From Haemonchus contortus (lineage: Eukaryota > Nematoda > Chromadorea > Rhabditida > Trichostrongylidae): a stretch of 64,000 nucleotides of DNA. The DNA lies in NCBI GenBank assembly GCA_000469685.2, contig LS997564.1, positions 17,573,615 to 17,637,614 on the forward strand, given 5' to 3'. The notes under the pieces were generated by a model. That model saw nothing but the letters and a program-made list of their open reading frames with translations. It was not told the DNA's origin and made no database searches. Position numbers and translations under genes: made by a program. Positions within the stretch are counted from its first letter, which is position 1. Each line of letters opens with the position of its first letter. This document shows positions 23,401-35,109 of the stretch, one piece after another.

Positions 23401-23585
23401 GAGTCTACAGTAGACCACAGTTGCGAATGACCATATTATGGCTCCCCCCACGGAAAGTGGCGTCCCAGCCGCTTCTGCGGTACGAGAAGTAACGAAGCTT
23501 ATCTTTATAACAAACACCGAATCATATCAATTTTACAAAAACACAACGAAAATAACGACAACAAAAGAATTATTATGCTAATTGC

Positions 23586-23924
23586 CTAGTAGGATGCTAT
23601 TACGGGACGGTCAGGGCTTAATGGGGTCGGGAATAATCGCGCTCCACGTCCTCTTTCATCCTGGCAGTTGCCTCTGGGCTCCGTCGACTGAACATCCATT
23701 ATGGGTGATGCAGAGTTGGAAGTTGGGGCGCATACAGCTGTTGTGCCGTCATCCTTAGGCTGCACCGTGCATTGAACATTCCTAAATGAGCCGAAGGTAA
23801 GTTTCACAATTCCTCTTGAAATTCCTTCTCTGATTCGCTTCTTCTGCTTGAAGTAGAGACGAGTCCGCGCCGAACGGCTTCTGGAAGCAACTTGCAAGGA
23901 GGTGATTCCGCTTTGCTTAAGCAT
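23586..23924 (-). pseudogene. Unrecognised frame downstream of the 240-codon ORF
   Basis: A 112-codon minus-strand frame with a basic N-terminal part and a Ser/Thr/Pro-rich end. It starts just after the stop of the 240-codon frame, on the same strand. No domain is recognised. It may be the distal part of the same mobile element. Confidence that it is translated is low. Confidence 0.25.
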
Positions 23925-23940
23925 AAGTTCTTACCGTGTC

Positions 23941-24663
23941 TTAGTGCTCTTGTATGATTTCCTTAAAATATGCCTCTGCGCTGAACTTTATTGGCTGAGC
24001 TCCGGGTCCGTGTGAGGGTTCCTGTGGTGACTCAACACTTCGAATAAGACACCTCGAACTCTGCTTCATGATAACTGTCATGTCAGATTTGTTCCTTGCG
24101 TATGAGTTGTCGATTTGAGGAGGAGTGACTGCGATCACCTTTATACCCACACGAGGTGCCGTGGCGAATGATGCCGCGTGTTTGCACCATTGGCGTTTGA
24201 GAATGAGCTCATCTGTCGCCAGCCTTACCATTACACTAATGCGAGCTGCAGATTTTCCCAGAAGTCTTCCAATGTCGTTGAGTGTGCCATATAATCGGCG
24301 TTCTACACCTGGATTTTCCAAAAAGGCATTGCTGACTTCGCGGAAGCTGTGGGGCAATCTCATTAGGATCTTGGTACGTTCCATCTCTGACAATTTCATT
24401 CCAACCGTTGTCCTTGGCATACCGAACACCATCTTTCGTAGCCTGATTGAGTTCTTCCAAAGGAGGCCAGCTCCGTCACCGTGCGTGAGACATAGAAACG
24501 AACCGTCATGGGGGGTCAAAGTTCGAAATACGTGGTCACAGTACTTCGTATAAAATAGATACGCCTTCTGCACCCCTATAATCCTAATGCTACAATATTT
24601 CGAGTCTAGCTTCAGAATCCACCTGCGCTCTTCGCTTTTCTCGTATTCGTATATAGAAATCAA
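23941..24663 (-). CDS. 240-codon ORF, unknown, next to gypsy integrase fossil
   Basis: This is the longest uninterrupted frame in the window. It has no signal peptide and no clear membrane segment. The centre is helical and charged (MKLSEMERTKILMRLPHSF), and a Ser/Pro-rich tail follows. It lies on the same strand and just downstream of a gypsy integrase remnant (25336-24937), so it sits where gypsy-type elements sometimes carry an extra third ORF. I do not recognise the family. It may be a retroelement protein that stayed open by chance or recent insertion. A single-exon host gene is less likely. Confidence 0.35.
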   Translation of the reverse strand: MISIYEYEKSEERRWILKLDSKYCSIRIIGVQKAYLFYTKYCDHVFRTLTPHDGSFLCLTHGDGAGLLWKNSIRLRKMVFGMPRTTVGMKLSEMERTKILMRLPHSFREVSNAFLENPGVERRLYGTLNDIGRLLGKSAARISVMVRLATDELILKRQWCKHAASFATAPRVGIKVIAVTPPQIDNSYARNKSDMTVIMKQSSRCLIRSVESPQEPSHGPGAQPIKFSAEAYFKEIIQEH

Positions 24664-24936
24664 ACGAGCTAAAGCGAAAATGGAATCAAGGTAGATATTT
24701 CCTTTTGCTGCCGATGCTGTCGGGATGACGTGTTTGAATGTCTTTCCTCAAACAGAGCACGATTACACGTATCCATCGTCATTTCACCCATACTTTCCAC
24801 AGCGGAAAAGTAGACCGAGCAGGCTCACACCGATCGTCGTAGCTCTGCAAACACTAGTGTTAACTTTTGCCTGACGCCGTTTTTTTACTTGTTGTGGTTA
24901 CTCTTGGTGGATTTCGACTTTCGACTTTGATAGGGA

Positions 24937-25336
24937 CTACAATAAGCGCATCAAATGGAATTCGGATGAGCTCCCTCTCTTCTCATTTTCATTAGATATT
25001 GGCCTTGAATTGCCGGTGGTCTCGATAACGCGTATGGCCCTCCGCAAGGTCCGCTTAACTTTGAGTATTTCTTGCCGGCTTTCCTCTAGGAAGCTCTCTA
25101 ATACTCTGTCTCCTACTTTTGGCAACTTATCACCATCGAACTCGTTCCACTTCTTATATCCAATTTATACGAGTCTTATACTTGTTCTTAAGCTCTTTGG
25201 CGCACTCCTGTGCCAGCTGAATGCCTGCTAGGAGCTCATGCCTATAGCCATCTGTGTCGATGTGATTGAAAGAAAGCCGGTCACGAGGATTCCCATTTGA
25301 TGGCCGGTTGGGATCGAACGCATGTAGTAAATGCAC
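24937..25336 (-). pseudogene. Gypsy-type integrase C-terminal fossil
   Basis: Minus-strand frames carry LLHAFDPNRPSNGNP and then PKVGDRVLESF and RVIETTGNS. These parallel the intact-looking segments at 63520-63850 (FFLIHGFDPTLPLNS, PKVGDRIFMRM, RVIETSDNNS). The order integrase end, then KVGDR segment, is that of gypsy-type pol. Stops and a frameshift separate the pieces. Confidence 0.65.
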
Positions 25337-25404
25337 GGACTCTCCCCTATGACATCATGCAGAGAAGAGTTGCAGGTGTAACCACCATATTTAACAGCGA
25401 ATCC

Positions 25405-28170
25405 CAAGTAGCGGATCGCTCTCCCTTTTCACGTGCCCGGGATCAACGAGTGGACTCGGAACCGGACATGGTCAAGCGGGGCTATCGATTTCCGACTCAC
25501 GCGGGAAGCAATAATCCCAGACAGTTTCTTTTAAGTGGTTCAGGGAGAGGTGATGAAGTCGAAGGTTCATTAGAACAGTAGACGAACAGCCGATCTCGTG
25601 ACTAGAATGTGATCGGGTACCACGATAGAAGGAGACAATTGGTCCATACAGCGACATCAGATGTATAAACATTCCTAAATAGGAGATGGACCAGTGTGAG
25701 CCCCTTATTCGAGATTTTCTCTACATGGGTGCTCCACTTCAAACCAGAAGTCAGAAGGACCCAGAAGTCTTTGATTTTTCCGGACCTAGCTACCGAGGTC
25801 TTATCTAGGGAAAGCAATAGCCAACTCCTAGCCGAGCGAGATTAGACGACTCTTGTGAGGGTTGATGCTCACACCACGTCCTCATCTAGCGCACCAGTTA
25901 AACATGTTCTCAACGGCATGGTTTGAAGTGCTCTGAGCCTCGTCACGATCCCGCTTACTATAAGCAATAGGAACCATCACACCATCATTATAAGCTGCCA
26001 CTTGAAGCCTAGTGTCAAACTTAATATAAGAATGGTGCAGTGTATGTATGGGAAAAGATAACGAGGACAAGATTCCCCCTGGGATACGCCTGAGGTACAT
26101 TCCTTAGCTATAAATGCATATCGCAAAAACGAACACTCATTTTTCAGTGAGAAAGGTAAGAATGGAACAACAAAGTAGTCTTCCTTTGACACCTATGCTT
26201 TCAAGTTTAACCAGCAGGCTGGGTATATACACGATGTCCAAGGCTTTTGTTAAGTCGAAGTACATAACACTTTACCCAAGATCGATGGCTTTAATCCGGT
26301 CGTGACAACAGCAAATGAATAATGTGCATGTAGATGCACCGGATAAGAAACCATGTTGCTCCGGAGGGATGCATTTGAGTATTAACAGCTGTGTTGCCAA
26401 ATTGTGACTTGCCCTGATAATAAGGAAATATGCGAGAGAGGCGCAGCAAGCTCTCAAACTCTCGGAGAAACAGTTGAGGTGTACCATCAACAGTCAGAGA
26501 CGGCGAAGGTTTGAGAGGTCGAAGGTGTTCCGAAATCATTTGCGAGCCTATAATGAGTAAGAGGAAGCGGTGGTACTGTCTGGTTGCATTCGGAATGGGG
26601 AGGGAAAAAGCCATGGAAAGTGTCTGCAAAGGCTTCAGCTTTTTCTTGATCGGTGGCGTACTTCTCACCATGATCTCCTCCGAAAATATGTGTAACCGGT
26701 CTTTGCTTGATGAGTTTATCTGCATAGCTTGCGAAGTACTTCAAATTACTTTCCTCGAAAAGTCTTTTTCCTTTATAGGCATTAGGTGATGATCTAGTTT
26801 TTGCTGACGTCCTGGTGGCAGCAGAGCTGCTGCGATCAATATTCTCTCACTATCCTCGCTACTGATAGAGATTCAGTGTGTGTGGGAGATAGCTCTTTGT
26901 ATGGCTCTTGAATTACCTCCATGGGACAGAAATTTCAACCACACTGTGAATAGACAGCAGAACCTTGCGTAAACATCATCGATATTCTCGTAATAGAAAA
27001 GACAGCTAACCAATCTATGTGCGTGAGGTGATATGCTATGACATATTTGTCCATGCTCCCGAAGTCTCTGACCGTCACGCCTTTCTCAGGTGGCTGAGCG
27101 TTAAGCAAGAAGAAAGACCATACTATGATCAGTCGAGAAAAGTGGACACAGCGGAACTTCTTGAGAAATATTCTCACATTTTGATAGCACAATATCCAGA
27201 ACCGTTCCTTAACGTGTAGGAAAGTCAACAATCGGATTGAATGACAGGGCATCGGAATTCGAGAGAAATCTAGCTGTGGAAGGCGAGTCGGTAGTGTTTA
27301 ACCCGATCAATGTGAAGGTCCAAATCTCCTAACGTAGTTGTTGAGACAGGCATCGCAGAGGCGAGGTCAAATAGAATCGATAACAGAATCTCATCTTGAG
27401 TGCTAGTCAAATTTGGAGAGCGGTAAATCAGAAGGAATCTGTGTCCCTAATTGATGGTAGGAAAATGTCAAAGCAAATCACATCTACCATAAGACCGAGG
27501 CAATTGGGGCAATTGAAGGGTATTCTTGCATAGAGAATAAGGCTATGAATCAGAGCGCAAACTTCTCCACCCTCTTTGGTAGATCTCTGTTGCCTAAGAA
27601 GTGAGTAAGGGAGATTTAGAATTTCAGTGTCGGGGTTTCTATTCTTCAGCCATAACTCCATAGCAAAGACTAAAGGTGGTTGTCGGGTACACAATAAAAA
27701 GTGAAAGTGCAAAATTTTGTTCATGGGGTTACGGGCATTCAGAAGAGTACAAGAGAGGGTCAATGGTTGGCCCGAGTAAGGCTGTTCGGAAAAAAGAAAG
27801 GAGAGATCATATTATTTCTAATAACAGGAATTTATTGTTATAAATTTTAGCAAGTCCTCCCATGTGAACAATGAAGATATGCTCACCACCATGTTCCTGA
27901 CTTCCCGCGCTCGGTTCCGTAGATCTTTTTCCTTGTCACGCTCATGCCAGGTCACTGCTTGTTGAAGAAAGACCTTGTATGCAGGGACATGGAACGGAGA
28001 TTGCGCGGACGGGTTTCCTTTTTAGGGCATCGAGCATGTTAACAACAAGTGACTCTGTATGTGCCTGACGCTGAGGAGGCTGTAATCTCTTCTCAGCTTG
28101 AGGAATACACAATGGACCTTTGACTTTTTTTGCCTCAACAGTTTTACTCGAAAACGACTGCAAAGAAGCT
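25405..28170 (-). pseudogene. CR1/jockey-type LINE, degenerate
   Basis: Read on the minus strand, fragments are in the order of a non-LTR element. Endonuclease-like frame at 27763-27428 (LLNARNPMNK, then GGEVCALIH). Then RT pieces at 26490-25880: QHGFLSGASTCT, SGVSQGESCPRYLFPY (the usual SGVPQGSVLGPLLF motif) and AYNDGVMVPIAYS where an F/Y-ADD box is expected. Then KIKDFWVLLTSGLKWSTHV at 25780-25720. The catalytic DD is changed to ND and frames are broken many times. The 3' tail matches 23030-23275. The limits upstream of 27770 are a guess. Confidence 0.7.
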
Positions 28171-29070
28171 ACGAAATTTCCAGAAGACTTACCTCGGATA
28201 CCTTTTCAGACGGTATGCTGTGAATGTCAGCAAGCAGTAATATGCTGTCGTCCTCGATCAAAGATGAGACACACGCAATATCTCGCTTTTCCCAGGAATT
28301 GGGCGGGCCGGAGGAATCATCATTGATTGAACACGTTCCCTCACGGCCAGTGCACAGATGCTTGAGAAGTTGCTATTGTTTGCAGTGCTGTTGTTGAGGT
28401 GCCGCTATTTGCACGGGAAGTTCCACGAGACAGATTTGTAGATTGGTTAATGTGACTGCCAAATCAGAATGAAGTTCGCTGTATCCTGCACAGTCACCGT
28501 TGAACGTACCTCATGGATATGTGGTTGTGCGAGAACAATTGATCACTTTAAGGTTTTTAGTGGGCTTAGCACTGGTCGACTATTATGTGGGGGTATGAGC
28601 AGTCAGCTCATAAGAAGCTTTGGTACTGCTGATAAAAACTGCACCCTCAGAAGCACAGTTCACGATGCTTACGAGATACCTGTTCCAAGTTAAATAGTGA
28701 AAGTAATGGTGCACAATAGTGCAACGGTGACAAAGGAATACAAAAAGGCAGCGGCTTATGAGAGATACAAGGCTTTGAAAAAGTAGTAAGAGTGTGACGT
28801 TGTATGCGGTTATAACGTCAGAAGTGGCATGGAAGGGGTACTTGGACAATATGTTAATGCGTTGCGATTACGCTGCAGTAAGCAGAGAATGCCAAGGATT
28901 ACCTTTCCACCGTGGCCATTAGTCGAGACTGGATGCATTCCGAATTTCGGGACCGACATATTGTTACTCTCTATCAGTATTCCCGTTGTCGTAGATTGCC
29001 GTTTTGTTTCGATGTTGTTGTTAATATTACTATTCTTTTTTTATGCTGCACATTTTACGGATCTCTTCCA
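28171..29070. other. No supported gene
   Basis: Short frames only. One 'aagcacagttcacgat' end of the dispersed family is at about 28650. I see no coding exon. Confidence 0.4.
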
Positions 29071-29560
29071 CTGAGGGCTCTCTCTCACTGAAGAGACCTG
29101 GGTGTGGTGCGATTCACGCGTCAATATAATGAGGTCATCGGACAAAACAAGCTAAAACATCATTTCAACCGTCATAACGGAAGAAATAAGGTTTTATAAG
29201 TAGAATAAGTAAAGAAATGACCAACTATGCACGTTTACAGAAGGATTGCATTTACTAGGATCAAAAAATTTGAAGATATCCTTATTTTGAACGTTTGACA
29301 AGTAAATTGTTGACCTATGAGGTGAATTCTCAATCTCGACGGGGCTTTTTTTGCCATAGTAAAGAGATTTGCTCTATTCTTGGTGAAGCCGTGAACTTCG
29401 GCAAATTTATTTGGTCCATTCCAACAGAAAGATACTGAAACGATGCTGCGGGGCTAATGGGGTCACGCGTGAATCGCGCCTCCCCCCCCCCCCCCCCAAG
29501 AGACCCAGCAGGTCGAGGCTGGGTTTCTCCAGTGAGAGAGAGCCCTCAGTGGAGGAGATT
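29070..29560. repeat. Inverted-repeat element with poly-C interruption
   Basis: The left arm (29072-29130) with 'gagggctctctctcactg' and 'gattcacgcgt' is the inverse of the right arm (29465-29557) with 'acgcgtgaatc' and 'cagtgagagagagccctc'. The arms enclose about 330 bp. The right arm has an uninterrupted C tract at about 29483-29498. It looks like a foldback or MITE copy. Confidence 0.65.
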
Positions 29561-29879
29561 GGGTACGACGCTACGTTGGGCGTCTCCAGGGGGCGGATAG
29601 GGGAGTAATTGACCAATTAAAAATAACGGCACTCGCCCGGAGACGCAGTTTTATTCAGGGAATAGACTCCCTGCTTCTGCTGTGCTTGTCACATACCTTT
29701 TGCTTCTCACAAATGTATCCACACATAAACGTACGGAGAATCTGCGAGTGCAGTTGGTATCTTGCCTATTGGCACAGCCAAAAGCTTGCATTTGAGTGAC
29801 TGCGAAGTATTTGGAAGGCGTTTTGGGGCCTCCTCTAAAACAAGGCCTCCTGTCTACTTAGTGTGGCTAGCACTTCGAG

Positions 29880-31980
29880 TCAACTCAGCCCCCACGTTAG
29901 ATCGTGACAAGCTACTCATTAAGTACCCTTGTGCCAAAAACAGCAATATAAATGGGTCTCATTCCCATGGATCTGAGGGGACCTCAATACGGCAGCGTGA
30001 TTAGAACTGCTCGGGAGAGGCTGCCAAAATCTCGGGGCCAAATCAGGCAACAGGAGCAGGACTAAGATGGCGATTGGTACTTTCAGCGCGCGGACCCTTG
30101 TACCGGAAGCGTGTATGGAATACCTGATAACGCAAGCTAGAAAGATCTAAAACGACGCCATCGAACTAACCGAGACGAGAACGCATCGCAACTGTGTTTG
30201 AGGTTGGAGGGAGACAGTTCCTTGGAATATGCGACAGCAGAGGCGTTGGCAGCGTATGTGTCCTAGTTAGTACGCACTTGGCCCTGAAGATCGATTTGTA
30301 GCTTGACAATCCGAATCAGATCATTGCGATTAAGGAGATGTGGCCAGCTCTAACAATGTTCGTTGCCTACGCACATACATCAAGCTCCGAAGAAGTGGAG
30401 TTGGAAGCATTTTATATCAATCTGGAGAGGCTCTACAGAGGAGGCCATACTTTCATCAAGTTCATCCTCTATGATTTTAATACCAAGATTGGCCTCAGAA
30501 AAACGGCTGAAGAACTCCACATTGGGATTCGCGGAGTGGAATGGAGTGGGCAGTGTAGAAGGCTCTCTGAGTTTATCATGTCGACACACATTATCCACAG
30601 TTACTTGCACTGCAGCTCTAGGGGCCCTTTCATTTGCAATTGTCACTTGGTAGACAGTTGCATAATGAAATAGGCAACATCCCATTCCATCGGAGTTTTT
30701 GCCTCACTGACGTCGCTGTTGTTCCTAATTTCTACGGAATCGGACAATGGTGCACCACGCGCAAGATTTTATTTCTCAGTGCATGGAGAGAGCTGTGAAG
30801 CTCAGGAACGAAGCCCCAAGATCTCCCATTCATTCGCAAGGGGGGCGAAGTGGTCGTTATGCTCCGATGAAGGATGCAACCTGCTTGTCGAACATTTTCA
30901 CGATAGTGATAGGAAAGCAGAGATTCTACAACTAGCTGAGGGACGACTCTTTTCGAAGACTCTTGAGCTGTTACGTCATCATAGTAGTGGGCTAGCTGCA
31001 GACAATCATCAGCGAAGGTCCGAACTTGCGAAGCTATGCAGAGTTACGATAAAGGAAGATCAAAAAAAGAGAGCAGCATTTTTGACCAAAGCCGCCGAGG
31101 CCGGAGAGAGGATTCGCAAAGCCCGACAGAGATTTGCCAATTACAAGACCGAGATGAGTTTTGTTTCTGACGGGGCGATTGATGCATCTCGAAGGGCAAT
31201 GGAAAAAGCCATATACGGCTTCTACTCTAAACTCTTCAACAGCCACGTCTATAGCCAACCGAAAGAGAGATATATTCGTCTGGCAAATAGAATAAATCTC
31301 TCCTTCGGAATAGTGAAGAAAACAGGGAACATTTAGCTCCGCGATCACCTTTTCAACATCGCAGTCTTTACTGCTTTGACGTCTTGAACTCTACGAAAGC
31401 AGAGTGAACATGCAATCAGTGTGGTTAAATGAGCTCAGAAGACGAGAATGCTCGGGATTTCCACATACATGCATGTTCAAAAAGGAATTCAGAGGACAGA
31501 GTTGCTTAAGCCAAGGAATCGTAGATCAGGTGAGCAGGACACTTATGTGGTGACTGTTAGACCATGGCGGTTGCTAACTGGATCCCTTCGGTCATTCCCA
31601 TGACAGCAATTAGCGTAAAGATCAGACTTCCTCACGGAAGCTCGGATCGAAAGGAATGCTTCAACTCGTGCTTTTCGAACGAGGATGATCCACGCGACTA
31701 GTCCGACTTGCTACAGGAACGAATGAAGATGTTACTGGTGCCTGCTTGAGGAAGGTCGATGATCAATGGGTCGACAGATGATAAGGTGACGGCACTGGAG
31801 CACCGAGGAATCTCTGAACGAAAGAAATGGTGAGCCTCGTGTCCCTGAAGTGGGGACGACTCACTAAACCACTCTGGCTCGCGACAGGGACGAATGAAAA
31901 CGTTGCTGGCGTCTGCTGGGGGAAATCGATGATCAACGGGACGACAGGTGATGTTACACATTAGGTATTTTGGAGTCAGG
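29880..31980 (+). pseudogene. RTE-type LINE copy 1, internally deleted
   Basis: Plus-strand fragments follow RTE order. A 5' segment shares sequence with 45580-45800 (for example 'gaactgctcgggagaggctgcc' against 'gaccgcttgagaatggctacc'). Endonuclease remnants follow at 30060-30680 (FSARTLVPEA; YDFNTKIGLRKTAEE, where GDFN is expected; RLSEFIMSTHIIH). Then a 205-codon linker frame at 30719-31336 (KARQRFANYKTEM, ASRRAMEKAIYGFYSKLF). The whole RT is missing: sequence jumps to the post-RT part near 31370 (TLRKQSEHAISVV). Two copies of the 3' tail 'ggacgaatgaa...gatcaa.gg.cgacag' lie at 31715-31790 and 31885-31960. Confidence 0.75.
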
Positions 31981-31989
31981 TGCTTTGAT

Positions 31990-34240
31990 TTCATATCTCT
32001 GCTCCGTCGTGGATGGTGCAGCCTTTTCAAGGCTGTTGAAACACTGCCACCTCTGGGTGTATGGCATACAGTGTAGACAATCTTTGAGCAACTGTGCGCC
32101 ATATGTGGGACGTTTTTCGGCCTCTATGTCATGCTACTATACTTGAGAGCCACAGGTTCATCCTGGATTGAAATTATTTATTTTCATCGTGCGCTGGTAC
32201 TCTAGGTAGTCGTGCTATCCTTTTATTCGGAGGGAGGGATCTTCATATCGTTTGATTCAAACTGCTCTGGCCTATTTATTAGCCCTGACATCTTTTCAGT
32301 GCGTTCAGAAATGACACATTCCAAACTTGTTCATTAGTCAGTTTAATAGATTCTGTACAACAAAAATATTTAGCACCCTAATACATATTGAATGTGTAGA
32401 TCAAAAATATTTCAGTGCGCTGCATTGCTCAAAGGCAGCCTGTGACAACTGTTGAACCAATGAAATTTACTGTCTGCTGAACTCTTCGATCTCGATTCTC
32501 GGACTTCTATATTGTACATGTTCATCAAAGTGCCTATTTTCGAATGTGAACCAGATTGATCAAATAAACTTTTATCAGAATTTGAATTCTTAGCAGTAAA
32601 GGGGAGCCGAGCTGAGACCTGTCATGGCAATTTTTGAACCTATTGTTGGAAAGTTATACGAACCACTAGTATCTCGTGGTTACTGTGAAAAGTGCATTAA
32701 GGTGAGTCCATCCCCTTTCTCAGTATGATTTAACCTAAAAATAAGAAAAGCAACTTTAAGTGCACAATGAGGTAGCTCTCACGTCTTATCTACACAATGC
32801 CTTATACAGTAACATTCTGCTACACTGCTCATAACTCTTTCTTTCCAATTATTTCCATATTTCACACCTCCATGAGCGCATTCTCAGTGTGACGCCGAGG
32901 CCGTAAAAGTGTGCTAGAATGACAGATATCCAGGCCGCTGCGCATTGACACGGTATATGCCTTCATAAGCTTTTTTCTAGAGTAAGCTGTACTCTTTCTG
33001 GAAAAAAAAATAAAATATTCGACGACCAGCACTGACTTCGACAGAAGAACGGTACTATGAATGCAGCCATTGGCTCATGGATAATCATTGACGCGGTGCT
33101 ACAAAATTCCGTTGTCAGGTAGATAAATCAGGATTCATAACAGGCAACATAGTGATAGTGCAAGAAGAATCATAATTGAACTGATACAGCTTCACAAACA
33201 AATTAGCAGCCCTATCAGCAGCTGCCTCCCCCCAAAACCTTAACCTTCGGTTTTTTCCATGTTGATAGCTTTTGAAGAGAGAGGCAGAAGAGTTGATATT
33301 GCCAACATTGAATTAATAGGAAAGTGGTTAACCTGCAGGCGCTGAGCCAACTTCACAGACGGACGACATATACAGAAAAGGAGGGGAGAGTTCGGTCAGG
33401 CTGGAGACCAAGTGTAGTAAGTGCATGGAGCAGAAAGCGTGGGACATTTGCTGCTACAGCCTGGCAATTGTAGGTTTTTCACTTATCCTTCTAGGTCAGT
33501 CGCGGGGTAATGCACGGAGGTTCAGATCAACCGTTCGAAATAAAAGCTAGTGCATGAGTCATCCTATAGAGAATGGTTTCTGCTCAAATGACTCTATGTG
33601 TAATCAAGAGAAAGCTCTCACATCGCATACGTTCTTAGAAAGGGAAATCCGTCAAATTTCCTGCGAAGTGTTTAATTTGCATGAGATCATTCCGAAAGAA
33701 TTGTACAGTACCTTTCCTTGTTACGTCTACACCTTTGTTTTCTTATGTGCTCATTTCCCACATGGTTTGAATTGAATTAAATCGAATTAATTAGTCAAGC
33801 GAAAGAAGAATCATCAAGTGAGGCGCCACACCTAACTATGTGAATTTGAGCTTTTCTGTCTTTTGTAATCGTGGTTTCATTGAAATCCCGAATTCCTAGC
33901 AAAACTTGTATCTTCAGAAGTCATTAAGTACAGAATTGCCAATCAAATCAGTATTACATAAGCCGCGATAAAGTAAGGATGAAAGAAATTCCAAGTTCAA
34001 GTCACAAATGATATCAATCATTATAGAAGTGACCTCCTAGCATGCATTTGCTACACACCAATGTCAAACATTTGAAGACCTGTCTTACTTCAATGAATGT
34101 GAATGCAGGCTAACCCTATAAGAGCTCATCGACACATAGCCACCCTTCAGCTTTCTCTAAAGAACTGTATCAAAAAGCTGTTCTTCGATTACATAGTTTG
34201 AAATTCTATAAGGCCATCAACTGAGTACCCCCGTAAATGT
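31990..34240. other. AT-rich intergenic stretch, one exon-like segment
   Basis: No gene can be assembled. The only exon-like piece is 32624-32701 (separate entry). A few short frames, such as 33554-33775, have no domain or splice support. Confidence 0.4.
32624..32701 (+). other. Possible isolated first exon (26 codons)
   Basis: ATG at 32624 follows an acceptor (cttagcag, ending 32595) by 28 nt. The frame reads 26 codons (MAIFEPIVGKLYEP...) to a consensus donor AAG|gtgagt at 32701/32702, phase 0. This resembles the starts of receptor genes B and C. I found no matching second exon downstream, so it may be a gene remnant or chance. Confidence 0.25.
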
Positions 34241-34241
34241 A

Positions 34242-34767
34242 CAGTAGCGCTCAAAAGTCTTCGGTGAAATGGTTTGACGCGTTTTCGTTCACAACTTTTT
34301 TCTCAGTAGACCGAATGACACGAAATTTGGATATGTCTAACTAGAGCATATTTCACCCTATCCAACCCTATTACACTGCAAAGCTGCAATATCCACAGGT
34401 AGAGTGAGGTGTTTGTTGCGGTAGCACATTTTGCTAAAACTAAAATTGTTGGCGTCTGCACTTATTCGCACTTTATGTGCGTTTTTCTCATCTATTGTGT
34501 TCGGCGTTACCGTTCGTACACTTTTGACATGATAAAAAGGAAAGAGTTTCTAGAAGGACTATCGTCTGTATTTTCAGTCGATTTTGAATTGATGCTCTTT
34601 GGAATATCTGGAACATGATCAGACTGCAGGTTAATAGTGGTAAATATTCACAATACATCCACGCTCCGAATATAGAAATTTCGCTTGATTAGATCCAGTA
34701 GGAAAGAAGTTACGACTAAAAAGTACGGCTGAAGAACCACTTCACCGAAGACTTTTGAGCGCTACTG
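34242..34767. mobile_element. Tc1/mariner-type MITE (526 bp)
   Basis: Perfect-looking inverted ends CAGTAGCGCTCAAAAGTC and GACTTTTGAGCGCTACTG, extending through 'ttcggtgaa'/'ttcaccgaa', are flanked by TA at 34240-34241 and 34768-34769. There is no transposase frame. It is nonautonomous. Confidence 0.88.
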
Positions 34768-34793
34768 TATATTGACGACTTTATATGTGTTGA

Positions 34794-35105
34794 GTGCTTC
34801 GCCCAGAAGTGATGTTCTGGGAAACAAGCGTGAGCTCTGTACTGTATTGTTGTTTTAAAGCAGCCAGTTATGGTTTCCTGTCAGCAGATCTGCAAGAAAG
34901 CTCTAGGACATCTGAAGAAGCAATGATTTGCGTTCACAAGCCTTTGTTTTTCAAGCCGGTCAGTGAGTGGTGCTCCGTTGCCCCGGAATATTCTTTTACA
35001 TATGCGGCACTAGATCGTTTTGAAGCTTGTGGTCCCAAGAGGACCTTCCGTCTTTTCTTTAAGTTTTACGCGTTGACTTCTCTTGAAGCGTTTTTGACTT
35101 CGTGA
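34794..35105 (+). other. Unrecognised 103-codon frame
   Basis: Starts 25 bp after the MITE and runs to 35105. It is Cys- and Phe-rich with no recognised domain. There is no acceptor directly before the ATG. I treat it as probably non-coding. Confidence 0.2.
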
Positions 35106-35109
35106 CTTC

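Noticed and set aside
24125..24553. 142-codon plus-strand frame
   Set aside because: Antisense shadow of the longer 240-codon minus-strand frame.
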